From: Candidatus Zhuqueibacterota bacterium
GTDB taxonomy: Bacteria > Zhuqueibacterota > Zhuqueibacteria > Residuimicrobiales > Residuimicrobiaceae
Length of the DNA: 64,000 nt
Assembly: GCA_963169875.1 (NCBI GenBank)
Contig: CAUJEL010000153.1
Location: 1 to 64,000 of the forward strand
Direction of reading: 5' to 3'
Part shown: positions 62,829-64,000 of the stretch, piece by piece
How positions within the stretch are numbered: the first letter of the stretch is position 1
Layout: each line of letters begins with the position of its first letter
Program-made: the position numbers and the translations under genes
Notes under the pieces: generated by a model
The model's input: only the letters and a program-made list of their open reading frames with translations
Told to the model about the DNA's origin: nothing
Database searches by the model: none

Positions 62829-62904
62829 TAGCAAGATGGGTGAAATTCGCGGTTCATGGTTATATGCATCAGGAAGGATAGTTGAGCGAAAATTTGGAGA
62901 ATTG

Positions 62905-63333
62905 TCAGTTTGGTGAGGTATGATGATAGACAGTCAGGTACTCGTCCGGGGTACAAACCGTCATATCTGTAACTTTGAAATCCGGTTTGTTTCTTGTTAT
63001 CAGAAAACCAATGGCCTCTTGCTTCGCTGAATAATATTGAATCGCATCCTCAAAATCTTTGAATGAAGCGTTGGCCGCCAGCAGCATGATTTTTTCGTCG
63101 ATGGGCGCAATCCGGATGAGTGTCAAAAGTTTACGAATGTATTCAAGCGCCCTCTTTTTCTTGAGAATTTTTGCAGAGATATAATAGATATTCGCCAGCA
63201 CAACAGGTGATGTGTACGCCATCACCGCTTTCTCTTCAATCAACGTAAATAGCTGCATAGATGAAGAATAGAAAGGTTGACGTTCCAGAAGCAAATCCAG
63301 AATTACATCTGTATCGATAAATAGCCTAGTCAT
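62905..63333 (-). CDS. PIN-domain toxin (VapC-like)
   Basis: 142 residues. MTRLFIDTDVILDLLLERQPFY carries the first Asp of the PIN centre, ANIYYISAKI the middle region, FKDFEDAIQYYSA the conserved Asp pair, and ITRNKPDFK (TRNxxDF) the last acidic strand. All four acidic positions are present, so an active RNase is expected. It overlaps the end of its RHH partner gene by 8 bases, the usual toxin-behind-antitoxin order. Confidence 0.88.
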   Translation of the reverse strand: MTRLFIDTDVILDLLLERQPFYSSSMQLFTLIEEKAVMAYTSPVVLANIYYISAKILKKKRALEYIRKLLTLIRIAPIDEKIMLLAANASFKDFEDAIQYYSAKQEAIGFLITRNKPDFKVTDMTVCTPDEYLTVYHHTSPN

Positions 63334-63580
63334 GCAAATATTTTTCCAACAAGTATTTTTCTTTTAACAGATCAATATCCGATTCATTGTTTATTTTTAA
63401 CACGCCGGACAGTTCTTTCACAGTTGGAGACGCCTTCAGCGAAAGCTTTTGTTCCTTTTCAAGCAGTCGTGCAAAAAATCCCTCTACCAGGTACGAAAGG
63501 CTGGTATTGTTGCTCTTGGCAAACAATTTGGCTCTGTCGATTATTTTTTTATCTAATTTTAGCGTTAATTTGGAATCCAT
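63326..63580 (-). CDS. DUF6364/RHH-type antitoxin
   Basis: 84 residues. MDSKLTLKLDKKIIDRAKLFAKSNNTSLSYLVEGFFARLL is a ribbon-helix-helix strand-helix-helix unit in the form typical of DUF6364 antitoxins, followed by a toxin-binding tail (VKELSGVLKINNESDIDLLKEKYLLEKYLHD). A palindromic region upstream (TATACGTA... near 63593-63625, TATAATATATTAAATAGGTACGTATA) is a likely operator of its own promoter. Co-translated with the PIN toxin. Confidence 0.85.
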   Translation of the reverse strand: MDSKLTLKLDKKIIDRAKLFAKSNNTSLSYLVEGFFARLLEKEQKLSLKASPTVKELSGVLKINNESDIDLLKEKYLLEKYLHD

Positions 63581-63673
63581 GTTTGCACCTCATTATACGT
63601 ACCTATTTAATATATTATACGTATTCCGTCCCCTAAATGCAAGTAATATTTTCAATGGGAGGTTAATGAAACC

Positions 63674-64000
63674 ATGCCATCCATCCTGGTGACCGGCGCC
63701 GGCCGCGGATTCGGCCGTGAAGTCGTGCGCGTCTACCGCGAGCGCGGCTGGATGGTCTTTCCGCTGGTCCGCCAATCAGCCGATGTGGAGGCCTTGACGG
63801 AGGTAGATGGCTGCTATCCGATCTGCGCCGATGTGACGGAGGAAAAGGTCGAGGCGTCCATTGCAAACGTACTCGCGGCAAGAACCGATGCGCTGGATCT
63901 TCTCATCAATAATGCGGGAAATATCAAAAAGACGCGCTGGCTGGCCGAGACCACGATCGCGGATATGGAAGCGCTCTTCCGCGTCCATTGCGTCGGCGCG
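63674..64000 (+). CDS. Short-chain dehydrogenase/reductase, N-terminal part
   Basis: 109 residues visible; the gene runs out of the window. NAD(P)-binding TGAGRGFGREV (TGxxxGxG at 7-14), an adenine-side acidic region around CADVTEEK, and LINNAGNIK (NNAG motif). The catalytic Tyr-Lys lies beyond the end. GGGAGG at 63657-63662 precedes the ATG. Substrate unknown. The return to GC-rich codon use marks the end of the accessory island. Confidence 0.85.
   Translation, partial: MPSILVTGAGRGFGREVVRVYRERGWMVFPLVRQSADVEALTEVDGCYPICADVTEEKVEASIANVLAARTDALDLLINNAGNIKKTRWLAETTIADMEALFRVHCVGA

Overview
The window looks like a piece of chromosome from an uncultured Gram-negative bacterium, probably of the FCB superphylum (KSB1/Calditrichota/Bacteroidota-like). 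The inference rests on outer-membrane beta-barrel proteins, short signal peptides ending in AQ, FnIII and LamG-type secreted proteins, a DUF6588-like protein, an EF-G of the mitochondrial/spirochaete-planctomycete-delta type, and tRNA genes without an encoded CCA. No rRNA or phylogenetic marker settles the phylum.

Positions 1 to about 41 kb are mostly ordinary, GC-rich core genome. They hold the end of glnS followed by a tRNA-Gln and later a tRNA-Arg; an AT-rich patch (3.4-6.1 kb) with an unknown membrane protein, a decayed LamG gene and a MITE-like element; EF-G; an aldo/keto reductase; a DUF948/YtxH pair; a tex - glycosyltransferase - WbqC - M20 peptidase run; a DedA protein; an operon of three large secreted proteins (19.4-27.6 kb); a radical-SAM SPL-like protein coupled to a ParB-like protein; ssb; and a nucleoside-salvage set (cytidine deaminase, uridine kinase, thymidine kinase, NupC-type transporter, purine nucleoside phosphorylase) with a hemerythrin protein inside it. 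Two outer-membrane/secreted genes, a YoaP-type acetyltransferase, an orphan RHH protein and an acyl-CoA ligase follow.

From 41.1 to 63.6 kb the character changes to an accessory island. First comes a strongly AT-rich operon of a 68-residue acidic/Thr/Lys-rich peptide, an MvdC/MvdD-type ATP-grasp ligase and a three-helix membrane protein, which reads as a graspetide (omega-ester/amide RiPP) cluster. Behind it is a one-directional series of genes separated by folded sites resembling integron attC sites. Three of these sites are each exactly 127 nt between core sites and begin at, or within a few bases of, the stop codon of the preceding gene. No integrase is in the window, so this would be a CALIN (attC cluster lacking an integrase).

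The cassette cargo looks defensive: a winged-helix/HEPN protein, a PD-(D/E)XK nuclease, a PIN gene with a nonsense codon, a split Eco57I-like methyltransferase with a GIY-YIG/helicase protein, and an SDH-type serine protease. After the array come a TIR-STAND-TPR protein, an Mrr nuclease, debris of RhuM, YgjP-like and RAYT genes, two PIN toxin-antitoxin pairs and an orphan RHH gene. The window ends in the start of a short-chain dehydrogenase. The candidates most worth following are the graspetide operon, the 127-nt attC family, the methylase/GIY-YIG-helicase system and the TIR-STAND-TPR protein.
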